A stretch of 64,000 nucleotides of DNA from Roseomonas nitratireducens (GCF_017813355.1 NZ_JAGIYZ010000002.1:349155-413154), one strand, 5' to 3'. Counted from the first letter of the stretch, positions 46,979 through 60,525 are shown. Numbers and translations are program-made. Notes: generated by a model not told the origin, from the sequence alone.

Positions 46979-48817
46979 TCAGCGCATCTCCTCCACCGGC
47001 GTCACCCCCATGACGCCGAGACCCGACCGGATCACCGTCGCGGTCGCCGCGACGAGGGCCAGCCGGGCCCGGGTCGCTTCCGGCTCCTCCGCGCGGATGA
47101 AGCGCAGCGTCGAGTCGTCACGACCACGGTTCCACAATACATGAAAGTCCGCCGCCAAGTCCTGAAGATAAAAGGCGATCCGGTGCGGCTCCCGCGCCAG
47201 GGCCGCCGATTCCACCGTCCGGGGCCAGGTCGCGATGCGCCGGATCAGCGCCATTTCCGCCGCATCGGTCAGCGCATCGAGCGGCGCGGCCGCCAGATCC
47301 CCCACCCCGGGGTCGCCCGCCTGGCGCAGCACGGACCGGCAGCGCGCATGGGCGTACTGCACGTAGAAGACCGGGTTGTCGCGCGACTGCTCCACCACCT
47401 TGTCGACGTCGAATTCCATCTGCGCATCGGACTTGCGCGTCAGCATGGTGAAGCGCACCGCGTCGCGGCCCACTTCCTCGATCAGGTCGCGCAGCGTCAC
47501 ATAGGTGCCGGCGCGCTTCGACATGCGGACGGGTTCGCCCGCCTTCATCACATGCACGATCTGGCAGAGCACGACCTCGAGCGGCACCTTGCCGTCCGAC
47601 ACCGCGCGCACCGCCGCCTGCATGCGGCTGACATAGCCGCCATGGTCGGCGCCCCACACGTCGATCAGCAATTCGTGCCCGCGCCCGATCTTGTCCGCGT
47701 GGCAGGCGATGTCGTTGGCGAAGTAGGTGTTCGACCCGTCGGACTTGCGCAGCGGGCGGTCCACGTCGTCGCCGAAATCGGTCGCGCGGAACAGCGTCTG
47801 CGGGCGCGGTTCCCAATCGTCCGGCGTCTTGCCCTTGGGCGGTTCCAGCACGCCTTCGTAGATCAGGCCCTTGTCGTGCATCAGGCGCACCGCGCCTTCC
47901 ACCGCGCCGGCCTCGACCAGCGCGCGCTCGCTGAGGAACACGTCCTGCGTCACGCCGAGCAGCGCGAGGTCCTCCCGGATCTCGGCCATCATCATCGCGA
48001 CCGCCGTCTCCCGGCAGGTGTCGAGCCAGGCGGTGCGCACGAGCCATCCGCGCTCGAGCGCCGGGGCGTAGGCGGAGACGGTCTCCTCCGCGCCCAGCAT
48101 GCCCGGCGCGATCTGCTGCGCGACCAGGGAGGCGCCGTAGCGCTCGGCCAGCGCCTCCCCGACCGCGACGAGGTAGTCGCCGCGATACTGCAGCGCGACG
48201 CCGAAGCGGCGTTCCGTCGCCTCCGCGTTCCACTCGTCGGCATCGAGCGTGACGGCGCGCAGGTAGCGCCAATAGGCCGCCCAGCCGAGTGCCGCGACCT
48301 GGTTGCCGGCGTCGTTGACGTAGTATTCCTTCGTCACCGCGAAGCCGGCCTTGGCCATCAGGTTGGCGAGCGCATCGCCCACGACGGCGCCGCGGCAATG
48401 CCCGACATGCATCGGCCCCGTCGGGTTGGCCGAGACGTATTCGACATTCACCCGCAGGCCACCGCCGGCCCGGCTGTCGCCGTAGGATTCGCCGGCGCGG
48501 AGCACCGCCGGGACCTGCCCGCGGAGAAAATCCTCGCGCAGGCGCAGGTTGACGAAGCCCGGGCCCGCGGGGACCGCTTCCGTCACCATCGGCAGGGCGA
48601 GCAGGCGCTCGGACAGCGCGGCGGCGAGCTTCTGCGGCGGCATGCGCGCGGGCTTGGCTGCGACCAGCGCGGCGTTCGTCGCCATGTCGCCATGCGCGGC
48701 ATCGCGCGGGGGCTCGACCTGCACGCGGGCGAGCGCCTCGGCAGGCAGGTCCGGCACCAGGCCCGTGAGCGCGCCGCGCACCTCCTGCGTCAGCAGGGTG
48801 AAGATGTTCTCGGTCAT
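46979..48817 (-). CDS. argS: arginyl-tRNA synthetase
   Basis: 612-residue class I synthetase. The HIGH motif is HVGH (137-140 in [12 protein letters not shown]), and the KMSKS-like loop is VRMSKRAGT. The N-terminal Add-1 domain and the C-terminal anticodon-binding domain are both present; the length is typical. It begins 7 bp from the dgt stop. Confidence 0.97.
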   Translation of the reverse strand: MTENIFTLLTQEVRGALTGLVPDLPAEALARVQVEPPRDAAHGDMATNAALVAAKPARMPPQKLAAALSERLLALPMVTEAVPAGPGFVNLRLREDFLRGQVPAVLRAGESYGDSRAGGGLRVNVEYVSANPTGPMHVGHCRGAVVGDALANLMAKAGFAVTKEYYVNDAGNQVAALGWAAYWRYLRAVTLDADEWNAEATERRFGVALQYRGDYLVAVGEALAERYGASLVAQQIAPGMLGAEETVSAYAPALERGWLVRTAWLDTCRETAVAMMMAEIREDLALLGVTQDVFLSERALVEAGAVEGAVRLMHDKGLIYEGVLEPPKGKTPDDWEPRPQTLFRATDFGDDVDRPLRKSDGSNTYFANDIACHADKIGRGHELLIDVWGADHGGYVSRMQAAVRAVSDGKVPLEVVLCQIVHVMKAGEPVRMSKRAGTYVTLRDLIEEVGRDAVRFTMLTRKSDAQMEFDVDKVVEQSRDNPVFYVQYAHARCRSVLRQAGDPGVGDLAAAPLDALTDAAEMALIRRIATWPRTVESAALAREPHRIAFYLQDLAADFHVLWNRGRDDSTLRFIRAEEPEATRARLALVAATATVIRSGLGVMGVTPVEEMR

Positions 48818-48824
48818 GGGGTAC

Positions 48825-49973
48825 TCAGCCAGGAATGTCGGGGTCGGTCAGGCGCCGGTGTTCCTCCAGCGCGTAGCGGTCGGTCATGCCGGCGATGTAG
48901 TCGCACACCACGCGGGCGCAGGCCGGGGTCCCGGCCTCTCCCGCCCGGTCGCGCCAGACCGGCGGCAGCATCTGCGGCCCGCCATGCAGCAGGCTGAACA
49001 GCATCTGCACCACCCGCTTCGATTTCGCCATGGTGCGGTTGACGCGCCAGTGGCGGTACATCCGGTGGAACAGGAATTCCCGCACCGCGTGGTTCGCCTC
49101 GACCATCTGGTCGGAGAAGGCGACGACGGGGCGCGGCGCGGCGCGGATCGCGGCCACGCTGTCCGGCGCCAGGGCCGCGATGCGGCGGCGGGATTCGGCG
49201 ACCACGTCGCCGACCATGCGGTTGATGACGCGCCGGATCGCCTCCGCCGCTAGGCGCTCGGGCGGCGCGTCGGGCGACGCGGCCTGGGCCTCGGCCAGCG
49301 CATCGCCCACCAGCGGCAGCGCCGCGACGTCCTCCAGCGTGAACAGCCGCGCGCGCAGCCCGTCGTCGAGGTCGTGGTTGTTGTAGGCGATGTCGTCGGC
49401 AAGTGCCGCGACCTGCGCCTCCGCGCTCGCATGGCTAGCAAGGTCGAGCGGATGCCGCGCATCGTATTCGGCGATGTAGGGCGCCGGGCGCCGCAGCGGG
49501 CCGTTGTGCTTGGCCAGCCCCTCCAGCGTCTCCCAGGTCAGGTTCAGCCCGTCGAAGCCGCCATAGCGCGCTTCCAGCAGCGTCACGGCCTTGAGCGACT
49601 GGGCGTTGTGGTCGAAGCCGCCATAGGGCTTCATCGCCGCGTTCAGCGCATCCTCACCCGCATGGCCGAAGGGCGGGTGGCCCAGGTCGTGCGCGAGCGC
49701 GAGCGCCTCGGCAAGGTCCTCGTCCAGCGCCAGCAGGCGGGCGATCGACCGCGCGATCTGCGCGACCTCGATGGAATGCGTCAGGCGCGTCCGGAAATGG
49801 TCGCCCTCGTGGTAGATGAAGACCTGCGTCTTGTACTGCAGGCGCCGGAACGCCGTTGCATGGATGATGCGGTCCCGGTCCCGCTGGAAGGGCGAGCGCA
49901 GATCGCCCCCCGCCTCCGGATAGAGCCGGCCGCGGGAGGTCTCGGGCCGGACGGCATAGGGCGCGAGAACCAT
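48825..49973 (-). CDS. dgt: deoxyguanosinetriphosphate triphosphohydrolase-like protein
   Basis: 382-residue HD-domain dNTPase. Metal site residues are in [26 protein letters not shown] and DDIAYNNHD. It converts dNTPs to nucleoside and tripolyphosphate. It leads the leftward cluster and is divergent from the IscA-type gene (80-bp gap that must hold both promoters). Confidence 0.93.
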   Translation of the reverse strand: MVLAPYAVRPETSRGRLYPEAGGDLRSPFQRDRDRIIHATAFRRLQYKTQVFIYHEGDHFRTRLTHSIEVAQIARSIARLLALDEDLAEALALAHDLGHPPFGHAGEDALNAAMKPYGGFDHNAQSLKAVTLLEARYGGFDGLNLTWETLEGLAKHNGPLRRPAPYIAEYDARHPLDLASHASAEAQVAALADDIAYNNHDLDDGLRARLFTLEDVAALPLVGDALAEAQAASPDAPPERLAAEAIRRVINRMVGDVVAESRRRIAALAPDSVAAIRAAPRPVVAFSDQMVEANHAVREFLFHRMYRHWRVNRTMAKSKRVVQMLFSLLHGGPQMLPPVWRDRAGEAGTPACARVVCDYIAGMTDRYALEEHRRLTDPDIPG

Positions 49974-50053
49974 GGCCGGGGCCGTAGCACCCGGCGAGGC
50001 GCGTTGGAAGCGGGCCGCGGATCGCCTATGTTCGGGCCTGAGGAGTCACCGCA

Positions 50054-50407
50054 ATGCCCGACGGCACCAGCACCCCGCCCGCTTTCCGCGTCACCGACCG
50101 CGCCCGCGCCCAGATCGCCGAGATCGCGGCGCGCGAGGGCAAGCCCGGCGCGGGGCTGCGCCTCGCGGTCGAGGCCGGGGGATGCTCCGGCTTCCAGTAC
50201 CGGTTCGGGATCGAGGAGGCCGCGGCCGAGGAGGACCTCGTCTTCGGCGATGGCCCCGGGCGGGTCTTCGTCGATCCTGTCTCGCTCGACCTCCTCGCGG
50301 GGGCCGAACTGGACTGGGCGGAGGAACTGATCGGGGCGCATTTCGCCATCCGCAATCCCCAGGCGGTGTCGGCCTGCGGGTGCGGGACGTCGTTCTCGGT
50401 CGGCTGA
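50054..50407 (+). CDS. erpA: A-type iron-sulfur carrier (IscA/ErpA family)
   Basis: 117-residue HesB/IscA family protein. The three cluster cysteines are Cys44 (GGCSGFQY), Cys108 and Cys110 (ACGCG). It delivers or inserts Fe-S clusters into apoproteins. The ATG at 50054 follows GAGGAGTCACCGCA. Whether it is ErpA or IscA proper cannot be settled from the sequence. Confidence 0.85.
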   Translation: MPDGTSTPPAFRVTDRARAQIAEIAAREGKPGAGLRLAVEAGGCSGFQYRFGIEEAAAEEDLVFGDGPGRVFVDPVSLDLLAGAELDWAEELIGAHFAIRNPQAVSACGCGTSFSVG

Positions 50408-50493
50408 CGGGAAGAGCAGGGGAGGAGAACCTTCCCCGCGCCCCCTCCCTTTTCTGCCCGTTGGGGACTGACTCCGCAGGGAGCGACCGCGCC

Positions 50494-51261
50494 TTGAAGA
50501 TCGCCACGTTCAACGTGAATTCCATCCGCCAGCGCGCGGGGCATGTCGCGCGCTTCCTCGAACGCCAGACGCCGGACCTGCTGTTCCTGCAGGAGACGCG
50601 CTGCACGGCCGAACAGGTGCCGGCGATGGAGTTCGAGGCGCTGGGTTACCGCACCCACGCCGTCGGGCAGCAAGGCGGGCGGAACGGCGTGGCGGTCATC
50701 GCGCGCGTTCCCTTCGAGGTCGTCGCCGAAGCGCTGCCCGGCGACGCCGAGGACAGCCAGGCCCGCTACATCGAGGTCCGCGCGGGCGGCATGCAGGCCG
50801 CGGGCATCTACCTGCCGAACGGCAATTCCGGGGGCGAGGCCGGCTTCGCCTACAAGCTCGGCTGGATGGACCGCCTGCGGGCGGTGGCGCAGGACAGGCT
50901 CGACGCCTTCATCCCCTTCGCGATCCTCGGCGACTTCAATGTCTGCCCGACCGATGCGGACCTCGCGCCCGGCGCGCTGCCGCCGACGGACGCGCTGGTG
51001 CGCCCGGAAAGCCGCGCCCGTTTCCGCGCACTGACGCATCTGGGCCTGACCGACGCGCTGCGGGCGCTGCATCCGGCGGAAACGCTGTTCACCTACTGGG
51101 ACTACGGCGCGGCCTTCGAGATCAATCGCGGCCTGCGCATCGACCATGTGCTGCTCAGCGCGGATCTCGCCGAACGGCTTGAGTCCTGCGAGGTCGACAC
51201 CATGCCGCGGGGTGAGGCGCAGCCTTCCGACCACACCCCGGTCATCGCGACGCTGCGCTGA
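50494..51261 (+). CDS. xthA: exodeoxyribonuclease III
   Basis: 255-residue AP endonuclease/3'-5' exonuclease for base excision repair. Active-site pieces are Asn7 (TFNVNSIR), Glu34 (FLQETR), ILGDFNVCP and the C-terminal QPSDHTPV. It starts at TTG 50494; AGGGAGC lies 10 bases upstream and the residues fit the family N-terminus exactly. Confidence 0.95.
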   Translation: MKIATFNVNSIRQRAGHVARFLERQTPDLLFLQETRCTAEQVPAMEFEALGYRTHAVGQQGGRNGVAVIARVPFEVVAEALPGDAEDSQARYIEVRAGGMQAAGIYLPNGNSGGEAGFAYKLGWMDRLRAVAQDRLDAFIPFAILGDFNVCPTDADLAPGALPPTDALVRPESRARFRALTHLGLTDALRALHPAETLFTYWDYGAAFEINRGLRIDHVLLSADLAERLESCEVDTMPRGEAQPSDHTPVIATLR

Positions 51262-51264
51262 CGC

Positions 51265-51564
51265 CTACCAGTGCCGGTAGTGGCGGCGGTAGGGCCCGCC
51301 CCAATACCCGCCGCCCCAGCCCCAGCCGAGTCCGATGCCGAAGGACGGATAGACCGCCACCGGCGGCGGGGCCTGCGGGACGACGTAGATCGGCACCCCA
51401 GGCGCGTCGCCATACCCGTAGGCCGGCGGCGCATAGGCGAGCGGCGCGGGCGCCGGGGCATAGATGCCGGCCGGCGGGGCAGGCGGCAGCGGCCCGATCC
51501 TGCCATCCGGATAGATGGCGCAGCCGGCGAGCGTCAGGGCAGCGGCGCAGGCGATCAGGCGCAT
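51265..51564 (-). CDS. small Pro/Tyr/Gly-rich lipoprotein
   Basis: 99-residue protein with a lipobox LTLAGC at 12-17, so it is probably an outer-membrane lipoprotein. The mature part is Pro-, Tyr- and Gly-rich and ends in WGGPYRRHYRHW. It is a low-complexity family common in Acetobacteraceae. It is convergent with xthA and resembles the next gene. Confidence 0.65.
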   Translation of the reverse strand: MRLIACAAALTLAGCAIYPDGRIGPLPPAPPAGIYAPAPAPLAYAPPAYGYGDAPGVPIYVVPQAPPPVAVYPSFGIGLGWGWGGGYWGGPYRRHYRHW

Positions 51565-51595
51565 GGCGTCCTCCTGTGCCGCCGGCGGCGCGGGC

Positions 51596-51799
51596 TCAGC
51601 CGCCCCAGCACCGTCCCCAGCGATCGCAGCGCGGGGCATGATGCCAGCGGCGATAATGGTGCGGCGGGGCGTAGTAGGCCGGCGGCGGGCCAGCATAGAC
51701 CGCCCGCGGCGGCGGCCCATAGACCGGTGCGGGATATGCGACGCAGCCCGCTAGGCCGAGCGCGGCCAGGATGGGCAGCAGCAGGCGATGCTTCGTCAT
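51596..51799 (-). CDS. small Pro/Tyr-rich lipoprotein
   Basis: 67-residue protein with a lipobox LGLAGC at 14-19. The mature part is Pro/Tyr/His-rich and ends in RCDRWGRCWGG. It is similar in style to the protein encoded downstream and may be co-transcribed with it. No function known. Confidence 0.6.
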   Translation of the reverse strand: MTKHRLLLPILAALGLAGCVAYPAPVYGPPPRAVYAGPPPAYYAPPHHYRRWHHAPRCDRWGRCWGG

Positions 51800-51847
51800 C
51801 TTGGTCCTCCGGCGCGGCGATGCGTTTTTCGCCGCCGCCGGAAGGGA

Positions 51848-51871
51848 TGCACCCGCCGCGTGGCGGGCGCA
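51848..51871 (-). terminator. hairpin after ilvD
   Basis: TGCACCCGCC (51848-51857) and GGCGGGCGCA (51862-51871) pair around GCGT with one mismatch, about 25 bp beyond the leftward ilvD stop. It is probably the ilvD terminator. Confidence 0.6.
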
Positions 51872-51894
51872 TGGCTCTCGAAGTGTAACTTGCC

Positions 51895-53613
51895 TTATTG
51901 GTCGGCGTAGCAGTGCGTCTCGGCGGCCCCGCCCGGGTTCGTGACGGCGCCGAGATAGGCCGGCCCGACAAGCTGCGCGTACTTCCACAGCGCGCCGGAA
52001 TTGTAGTCGTGCCCGCGGGCCTTCCAGGCGGCGCGGCGGCGGGCGATCTCCTCCTCCGGCACGATCATGTCGATGGTGCCGGCCTCGGCGTCGATCACGA
52101 TGCGGTCGCCGTTCTGCAGCAGCGCGATCGGGCCGCCCACCGCCGCTTCCGGGCCGACATGGCCGATGCAGAAGCCGCGCGTAGCACCGCTGAAGCGGCC
52201 ATCGGTGATCAGCGCAACCTTGTCGCCCATGCCCTGGCCGTAGATCGCGCTGGTGGTCGACAGCATCTCCCGCATGCCCGGCCCGCCCTTGGGGCCCTCG
52301 TAGCGGACGATGACGACGTCGCCCGCCTTGTAGGCGCGCTCCTCCACCGCCTTGAAGGCATCCTCCTCGCAGTCGAAGCACAGCGCGGTGCCCTCGAAGC
52401 GCAGGGTCTTCATCCCGGCGATCTTCACGATCGCACCTTCCGGGGCGAGGTTGCCGTGCAGCGCGACGACGCCGCCGATCGGGCTGATCGGGTCGGAGCA
52501 GGGCCGCACGACGTCCTGGCCGGAGGGCACGATCACCTCCCGGTGATTCTCGGCGATGGTCTTGCCCGTGACGGTCAGGCAATCGCCCTTCACGTAGCCG
52601 CCTTCGAGCAGCGCCTTGATGATGACCGGCACGCCGCCGATCCGGTGCACGTCGGCCGCGACATACCGCCCGCCCGGCTTCAGGTCGGCGATGTGCGGCG
52701 TCTTGCGCATGATCTCCGCGACATCCTGCAGCGTGAAGCGGATGCCCGCCTCATGCGCCATGGCGGGCAGGTGCAGCGCGGCGTTGGTGGACCCGCCCGT
52801 GGCGCCGACGATGGCGGCCGCGTTGTGCAGGCTGTCGAGGGTGACGATGTCGCGCGGGCGGATGTTGCGGCGGATGAGTTCCACCACCGCCTTGCCCGAT
52901 TCGATGGCCCAGCGGTCGCGATCCTCGTCCGGCGCCGGCGCGCCGGCGGAAAAGGGCAGCGCGAGGCCGATCATCTCGGAGACGCAGGCCATGGTGTTGG
53001 CTGTGAACTGACCGCCGCAGGCGCCGGCCCCCGGGCAGGCATGGCGCTCGAGCTCATCGAGCTCGTCATCGCTCATGTTGCCCGCGGCGTGCTGGCCGAC
53101 GGCCTCGAACACGTCGAGCACGGTCACGTCGCGCCCGTGGTGCTTCCCCGGCATGATCGAGCCGCCGTACATGAACACGCTCGGCACGTTCAGCCGGATC
53201 ATGGACATCATCACGCCCGGCAGCGACTTGTCGCAGCCCGCGATGCCGACCAGCGCGTCGTAGCAATGCCCGCGCATGGTCAGCTCGATCGAATCCGCGA
53301 TCGCTTCGCGCGAGGCGAGCGAGGACTTCATCGACTGGTGCCCCATGGCGATGCCGTCGGTCACCGTGATGGTCGTGAACTCGCGCGGCGTGGCCCCCGC
53401 GGCCTTCACGCCCACCTTCGCCGCCTGCGCCTGGCGGGACAGCGCGATGTTGCAGGGCGCGGCCTCGTTCCAGCAGGAGGCGACGCCGACCAGCGGCTGC
53501 TCGATCTCCTCCTTCGTCAGGCCCATCGCGTAGTAGTAGGACCGGTGCGGCGCGCGTTCCGGGCCCATCGTGGTGTGGCGGCTCGGCAGGCGCGACTTGT
53601 CCCAGGCGGTCAT
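51895..53613 (-). CDS. ilvD: dihydroxy-acid dehydratase
   Basis: 572-residue Fe-S dehydratase of branched-chain amino acid synthesis. Cluster-region cysteines are in [24 protein letters not shown] and [11 protein letters not shown]. Also seen is [14 protein letters not shown], a family signature. The length and N-terminus are typical. It lies 28 bp from the small membrane protein gene on the same strand. Confidence 0.97.
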   Translation of the reverse strand: MTAWDKSRLPSRHTTMGPERAPHRSYYYAMGLTKEEIEQPLVGVASCWNEAAPCNIALSRQAQAAKVGVKAAGATPREFTTITVTDGIAMGHQSMKSSLASREAIADSIELTMRGHCYDALVGIAGCDKSLPGVMMSMIRLNVPSVFMYGGSIMPGKHHGRDVTVLDVFEAVGQHAAGNMSDDELDELERHACPGAGACGGQFTANTMACVSEMIGLALPFSAGAPAPDEDRDRWAIESGKAVVELIRRNIRPRDIVTLDSLHNAAAIVGATGGSTNAALHLPAMAHEAGIRFTLQDVAEIMRKTPHIADLKPGGRYVAADVHRIGGVPVIIKALLEGGYVKGDCLTVTGKTIAENHREVIVPSGQDVVRPCSDPISPIGGVVALHGNLAPEGAIVKIAGMKTLRFEGTALCFDCEEDAFKAVEERAYKAGDVVIVRYEGPKGGPGMREMLSTTSAIYGQGMGDKVALITDGRFSGATRGFCIGHVGPEAAVGGPIALLQNGDRIVIDAEAGTIDMIVPEEEIARRRAAWKARGHDYNSGALWKYAQLVGPAYLGAVTNPGGAAETHCYADQ

Positions 53614-53640
53614 TCCGGCATCTCCCTTGTTTGGCGGTCC

Positions 53641-53829
53641 TCAGCCGACCGCGAGCAGGTAGAGGATGGCAAGGCCGATGCCCGCCAGCCCCGAAATGGA
53701 TTGCGCCATCGCCGTCGTCAGCACGAACCCGCCGAGACGGCGGCCGGCGATGAGGTCACGCCCCTTGACCGTCGCCACCACGAAGATGGTGATGGCGGCG
53801 AACAGGTTGAGCGTGGCGCTGTCGAACAT
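53641..53829 (-). CDS. small membrane protein
   Basis: 62-residue protein with two hydrophobic helices (NLFAAITIFVVATVKG and SISGLAGIGLAILYLLAVG) joined by a short basic loop. It lies between valS (6 bp) and ilvD (27 bp) on the same strand, so co-transcription is likely. No family recognised. Confidence 0.6.
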   Translation of the reverse strand: MFDSATLNLFAAITIFVVATVKGRDLIAGRRLGGFVLTTAMAQSISGLAGIGLAILYLLAVG

Positions 53830-53835
53830 CGGCGA

Positions 53836-56535
<2,700 letters not shown>

Positions 56536-56637
56536 GGCGGCATCCCTTCCCTGCCCGCCGCCCCCGCGTCAAGGGTGGCGGAGCGTTGGACGGGCGGATG
56601 CCCGCGGGCTAAGCGGGCGGCAGCAGGGGAAACGACC

Positions 56638-57603
56638 ATGACCAGCCGCCGCATCCTCCTCGGCCTCGCCGCCGCCACCCTCGCCCGCCCGGCGCTGGCG
56701 CAGGCGCCATGGCCCTCCGGGCCCATCCGCATCATCGCCCCCTTCCCGCCCGGCGGGTCGGTGGACACCATCACCCGGCTCCTCCAGCCGCATCTCTCGG
56801 TCGACCTCGGCGTGCCGGTCGTCATCGAGAACCGTCCCGGCGCCTCGGGCGCGATCGGCACCGCGGCGCTGGCGCGCAGCCCGGCAGACGGCCAGACCTG
56901 GGCGATGGTGTTCGACACCCATGCGGTGAACCCGGCGCTGATCGCCAATCCCGGCTTCGACACGCGGCGGGACGTCGTCCCCGTGATGCTGGTGGGCACC
57001 TCTCCCATGCTCGTCACGACGCACAATTCGCGGCCCTGGCGCAGCCTGCAGGACGTGGTCGCGGCGGCGAAGGCGCGGCCGGACACCATCACCTACGGAT
57101 CGATCGGCAACGGCTCGCTCGCGCACCTGACCATGTCGCTGATGCAGAAGGCCGGCGATTTCCGCGTTGTGCACGTGCCCTATCGCGGCGGCGGCCCGAT
57201 GAGCGCGGCGGCCGCGGCCGGCGAACTCGACATGCCGATGGCGACCAATGCCGGGCTCGGCGGGCAGGTCGGCGTCACGCTCCGCCCGCTGGCCCAGACC
57301 GGCGCGCGGCGGTCCGCCCTGTTCCCGGACCTGCCGACGGTCGCGGAATCCGGCATCCCCGGCATCGATTCGCTCGCCTGGTGGGCGATGATCGGCCGCG
57401 CGGGTGTGCCGGAGGCGGTGCTGCGGCGCTTCCACGCCGCGCTGGCCAAGGCGCTGGCGGTGACGGAGGTCCGGGCGCGGCTTTCGGGCCCGCTGGGCAT
57501 CGACGTGGTGGGCTCGACGCCGGAGGCCTTCGGCGCCTTCCTCGACACGCAGATGGCGACCTGGGCGCAGGTGGTGCGCGAGAACAACATCCGGCCGGAC
57601 TGA
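56638..57603 (+). CDS. Bug/TctC-family periplasmic binding protein
   Basis: 321-residue exported solute receptor. The signal is in MTSRRILLGLAAATLARPALA; the mature part begins with the family's PIRIIAPFPPGGSVDTITR and PVVIENRPGASGAIG. These receptors serve tripartite tricarboxylate-type uptake, but no TctA/TctB membrane genes are adjacent, as is common for orphan Bug proteins. The ATG at 56638 follows AGGGGAAACGACC. Confidence 0.9.
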   Translation: MTSRRILLGLAAATLARPALAQAPWPSGPIRIIAPFPPGGSVDTITRLLQPHLSVDLGVPVVIENRPGASGAIGTAALARSPADGQTWAMVFDTHAVNPALIANPGFDTRRDVVPVMLVGTSPMLVTTHNSRPWRSLQDVVAAAKARPDTITYGSIGNGSLAHLTMSLMQKAGDFRVVHVPYRGGGPMSAAAAAGELDMPMATNAGLGGQVGVTLRPLAQTGARRSALFPDLPTVAESGIPGIDSLAWWAMIGRAGVPEAVLRRFHAALAKALAVTEVRARLSGPLGIDVVGSTPEAFGAFLDTQMATWAQVVRENNIRPD

Positions 57604-57621
57604 CCCGGCCGGGCGACGGCG

Positions 57622-58221
57622 TCAGGACAGGGCGCGGCCCACCACGCGCTCGATCTCGGACCGCACCAGCCGATCGACGATTGCCGGCAGGTGCTGGTCG
57701 AGCCATTCCTTGAGCAGCGGGCGAAGTTCCTCCCGCACCACATCCTCGATGCTCGGCCCGCCGCGATGCACGGCGGAGCCGCGTTCGTTTGCCACGGCGC
57801 GGACGAGTTGGCTCACGGAGGCCGCGGCGGCGGCGGCCACCGCCGGGGCGAGCAGCGCGTCGGCCGAGAGCGCGGGGGGGGCGGCCTGCGGTTCGGGTGG
57901 CGGCGGAGGCGGCGGGGGCTCGGCAACGAGGACCGGCGGCTCGGGCGGCGGTGCGACGGGCGGCTCGCTCTCCGGCGGGCCGCCCACCATCATGTCCTCG
58001 GTCAGGACGAGGGGGCCATCGCCGGGATCGGCCGGCGGCGGGGTGAAGTCGGGGGTCGCGGCCGGGGTGGCCTCCGCCGCGGCGGCGTCGGGCACCGCGG
58101 CGGGAGGGACCTCATCCTCGTTCAGGATGCGGCGGATGGAGGCGAGGATATCCTCCATCGACTGGTCGGTCGCCGGCCCCCCCGGGGGGGCGCCGGGCGG
58201 TGGCGTGCCCTGCCCGCTCAT
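57622..58221 (-). CDS. popZ: polar organizing protein PopZ
   Basis: 199-residue protein with the PopZ (DUF2497) layout: a short N-terminal helix MEDILASIRRILNEDE, a long Pro/acidic disordered linker and a C-terminal oligomerisation domain with IEDVVREELRPLLKEWLDQH. In Caulobacter PopZ forms the polar hub that anchors the origin. It overlaps the TolC-family gene by 4 bp and lies near valS. Confidence 0.9.
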   Translation of the reverse strand: MSGQGTPPPGAPPGGPATDQSMEDILASIRRILNEDEVPPAAVPDAAAAEATPAATPDFTPPPADPGDGPLVLTEDMMVGGPPESEPPVAPPPEPPVLVAEPPPPPPPPEPQAAPPALSADALLAPAVAAAAAASVSQLVRAVANERGSAVHRGGPSIEDVVREELRPLLKEWLDQHLPAIVDRLVRSEIERVVGRALS

Positions 58222-59732
58222 GGCCGGCGCTGCCCTGACGGCGGCGGCAGGGTCTGGACCTGGATGGCGCTCTGCGGCGTCGGCGCCTGCTGCGCCGTGT
58301 CCGAATAGTCGCCCGTGCCGGCCCAGCGGTCGCGCACCGTGTTGTAGTAGGCGCGCGGGTCGTAGACCTGCACCGGAAGGTTCAGGTCCTGGGCCGTCAG
58401 CCGCCCGATCGTCGCCGCCAGGGAGTAGGAGGCGTTGATCAGCGTGGCGAGCGAGCGCACCAGGTTCACGCGCGCGGTGAGCAGTTCCTGCTCGGCGTTC
58501 AGCACGTCGAGCGTGGTGCGGCTGCCGACCACCGCTTCCCGCTGCACGCCGTCGAGCGCAATTTCCTGCGCGCGGATCTGCGCGCGCACGCTTTCCACCT
58601 GCGCCCGGGCGCTGCCGAGCGTCTCCCAGGCCTGGGTCGCCTGCTGGGCGGACAGGCGCCGGGCGTCGTCAACGGCCTGGCGGGCGCGCTGCGCCTGCTG
58701 GCGAGCCTGTCGCACGGCCGCATGCTCGGCGCCGCCCTGGTAGAGCGGCACGGAGAGGTTGGCCGTGACCTGCGCGCCGGTCTGACGCGACCCGCGGGAT
58801 GCGTTGTTGTCGATGCGGAAGGTCGAGGCGTTGACGCTGACCTGCGGCATCAGCGTCGAGAACTGGACGTCGATGTTGTCCCGCGCCGAGGCCTCGTCGA
58901 ACATCGCGGCGACCACCGCAGGGTTGTTGTCCGATGCCAGCCGCACCGCTTCGTCGCGGGAACGGACGGGGGCGGCGAGCGGCGGCGGCGCGGTCACGCG
59001 CGCCGGCTCGACCCCCACCAGCCGCAGGAAGACAGCGCGGGAGGACTGCAGGTTGCCCTGCGCCTGGTCGAGTTGGAATCGCGCCTGGGCGAGGCGCGCC
59101 TCGGCCTGGGCGACGTCGGTGCGGGTGATCTCGCCGACGCGGAAGCGTTCGTTGGTCGCCTGCAGCTGGCGGTTCAGCACCTGGACGTTGTTGGTGTTGA
59201 GCCGCACCTCCTCCTGGTCGCGGATGACGGCGACGTAGGCGGCGACCGATTCGAGCAGCACCTGCTGCTCGGTCTGCAGCAGGCGGGAGCGCTGGGCGTA
59301 GACCGCGTTCTCCGCCTGACGCGTCTGGGCCGTGGTGCGGCCGCCGCGATAGATCGGCTGCGTGACGGTCGCCTGGAGGCTGCCCGTGTTGCGCGGACTG
59401 TTCGTGTAGGCCGAGAAGGGCAGCCCCGCCGTGTCCTCGTTCCGGACATTGCCGGCGAAGTCCCGCTGAATCGGCACGCTGGCCTGGCTGCGGTTGGTGG
59501 TGTCGGAATAGCCCGCAGCGCCCGAGATGATCACGCTCGGCCGCCAGCCCGACAGCGCCCGCGGCACTTCTTCATCCGTCGCGCGCAACTGGGCGCGGGC
59601 GGCAAGCAAGGTCGGGTTGTTCGCGTAGGCCGCGGCCAGCGCTTCCTGCAAAGACTGGGACCAGGCCGCACCGGATGGCGGCAGAGCCATCGCGGCGGAA
59701 AGTAGCAAGGCCCGGCGCAACCAGGGTGTCAC
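58218..59732 (-). CDS. TolC-family outer membrane efflux/secretion protein
   Basis: 504-residue outer membrane channel of the TolC type. The GTG at 59732 follows GGGGGATTGCACA and begins a signal peptide (LRRALLLSAAMALPPSGAAWS). Two long alpha-helical hairpin repeats are visible (LRATDEEVPRALSGWRPS, then NAEQELLTARVNLVRSLATL), each with the family's Asn-Pro strand pieces. It serves type I secretion or multidrug efflux; the inner-membrane partners are elsewhere. Confidence 0.92.
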   Translation of the reverse strand: MTPWLRRALLLSAAMALPPSGAAWSQSLQEALAAAYANNPTLLAARAQLRATDEEVPRALSGWRPSVIISGAAGYSDTTNRSQASVPIQRDFAGNVRNEDTAGLPFSAYTNSPRNTGSLQATVTQPIYRGGRTTAQTRQAENAVYAQRSRLLQTEQQVLLESVAAYVAVIRDQEEVRLNTNNVQVLNRQLQATNERFRVGEITRTDVAQAEARLAQARFQLDQAQGNLQSSRAVFLRLVGVEPARVTAPPPLAAPVRSRDEAVRLASDNNPAVVAAMFDEASARDNIDVQFSTLMPQVSVNASTFRIDNNASRGSRQTGAQVTANLSVPLYQGGAEHAAVRQARQQAQRARQAVDDARRLSAQQATQAWETLGSARAQVESVRAQIRAQEIALDGVQREAVVGSRTTLDVLNAEQELLTARVNLVRSLATLINASYSLAATIGRLTAQDLNLPVQVYDPRAYYNTVRDRWAGTGDYSDTAQQAPTPQSAIQVQTLPPPSGQRRP

Positions 59733-59868
59733 GTGTGCAATCCCCCAAAGCGGCCTGCGCAACCGCACAAGCCTATCCCGCAAGTCTTAACGCACTGCAA
59801 CGCAACGGCGCCACCCCAAGGGATGGAGCCGATTGTGTCCAAGCGTGACCGGCGCGGCGCGCGCGGGG

Positions 59869-60525
59869 TCAGAAGGCGAAGGCGGGGGCACCGGCAAAGC
59901 CCGGCAGGGCCGGGGCGTGGGCATCGAATTCGACCGTGGTCGTCAGCGCCCCGCCGGCCTTGCGCAGCAGCAGGGCGCGCCCGGGCGGGCCGCCGGCCAG
60001 CCCGATAGCCACGAGCCGCCCGCCTTCGACCAGCTGCGCACCGAGGTGCTCCGGCACCTCCATGACGCCGCCCTCGATGATGATGGCGTCATAGGGCGCG
60101 CCGGCGGCATGGCCTTCGCCGGGCGAAGCCTCGACCAGCGTGACCGCGCCAGGGGCCGCCGTGGCGGCCAGCGCGGCGCGGGCGATGGCCATGAGGCCGG
60201 GGTCCGCCTCGACCGCCGTGACGGTGGCGCCGGTCGCGGCCAGCAGCGCCACGCCGAAGCCGGTGCCGGCGGCGAGCACGAGCGCCCGTTCGCCCCGCTT
60301 CACGGCGGCCAGCTGGACCAGCCGCGCGAGCACGAGCGGCTTGAGCATGGCCCGCCCGCCCGGCAGCGGCACATCGGCATCGGCATAGGCACGCGCGGCG
60401 AGGCCCGCCGGCAGGAAGCGTTCCCGTGGCAATTCGCGCATCGCGGCGACGATGCGCGGATCCTCCACCCGGTTCGGCCGGAGCTGGCCGTCCACCATCA
60501 GCCGTCGCGCGTCGGCGAAATCCAT
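59869..60525 (-). CDS. protein-L-isoaspartate O-methyltransferase-like protein
   Basis: 218-residue SAM-dependent methyltransferase of the PCMT family. The N-terminus MVDGQLRPNRVEDPRIVAAM and PRERFLP are typical of the alphaproteobacterial type located upstream of tolC. The SAM site reads LVLAAGTGFGVALLA, with Ala where PCMT usually has Gly-x-Gly-S. Isoaspartate repair is not certain in this subgroup. Start ATG 60525. Confidence 0.85.
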   Translation of the reverse strand: MDFADARRLMVDGQLRPNRVEDPRIVAAMRELPRERFLPAGLAARAYADADVPLPGGRAMLKPLVLARLVQLAAVKRGERALVLAAGTGFGVALLAATGATVTAVEADPGLMAIARAALAATAAPGAVTLVEASPGEGHAAGAPYDAIIIEGGVMEVPEHLGAQLVEGGRLVAIGLAGGPPGRALLLRKAGGALTTTVEFDAHAPALPGFAGAPAFAF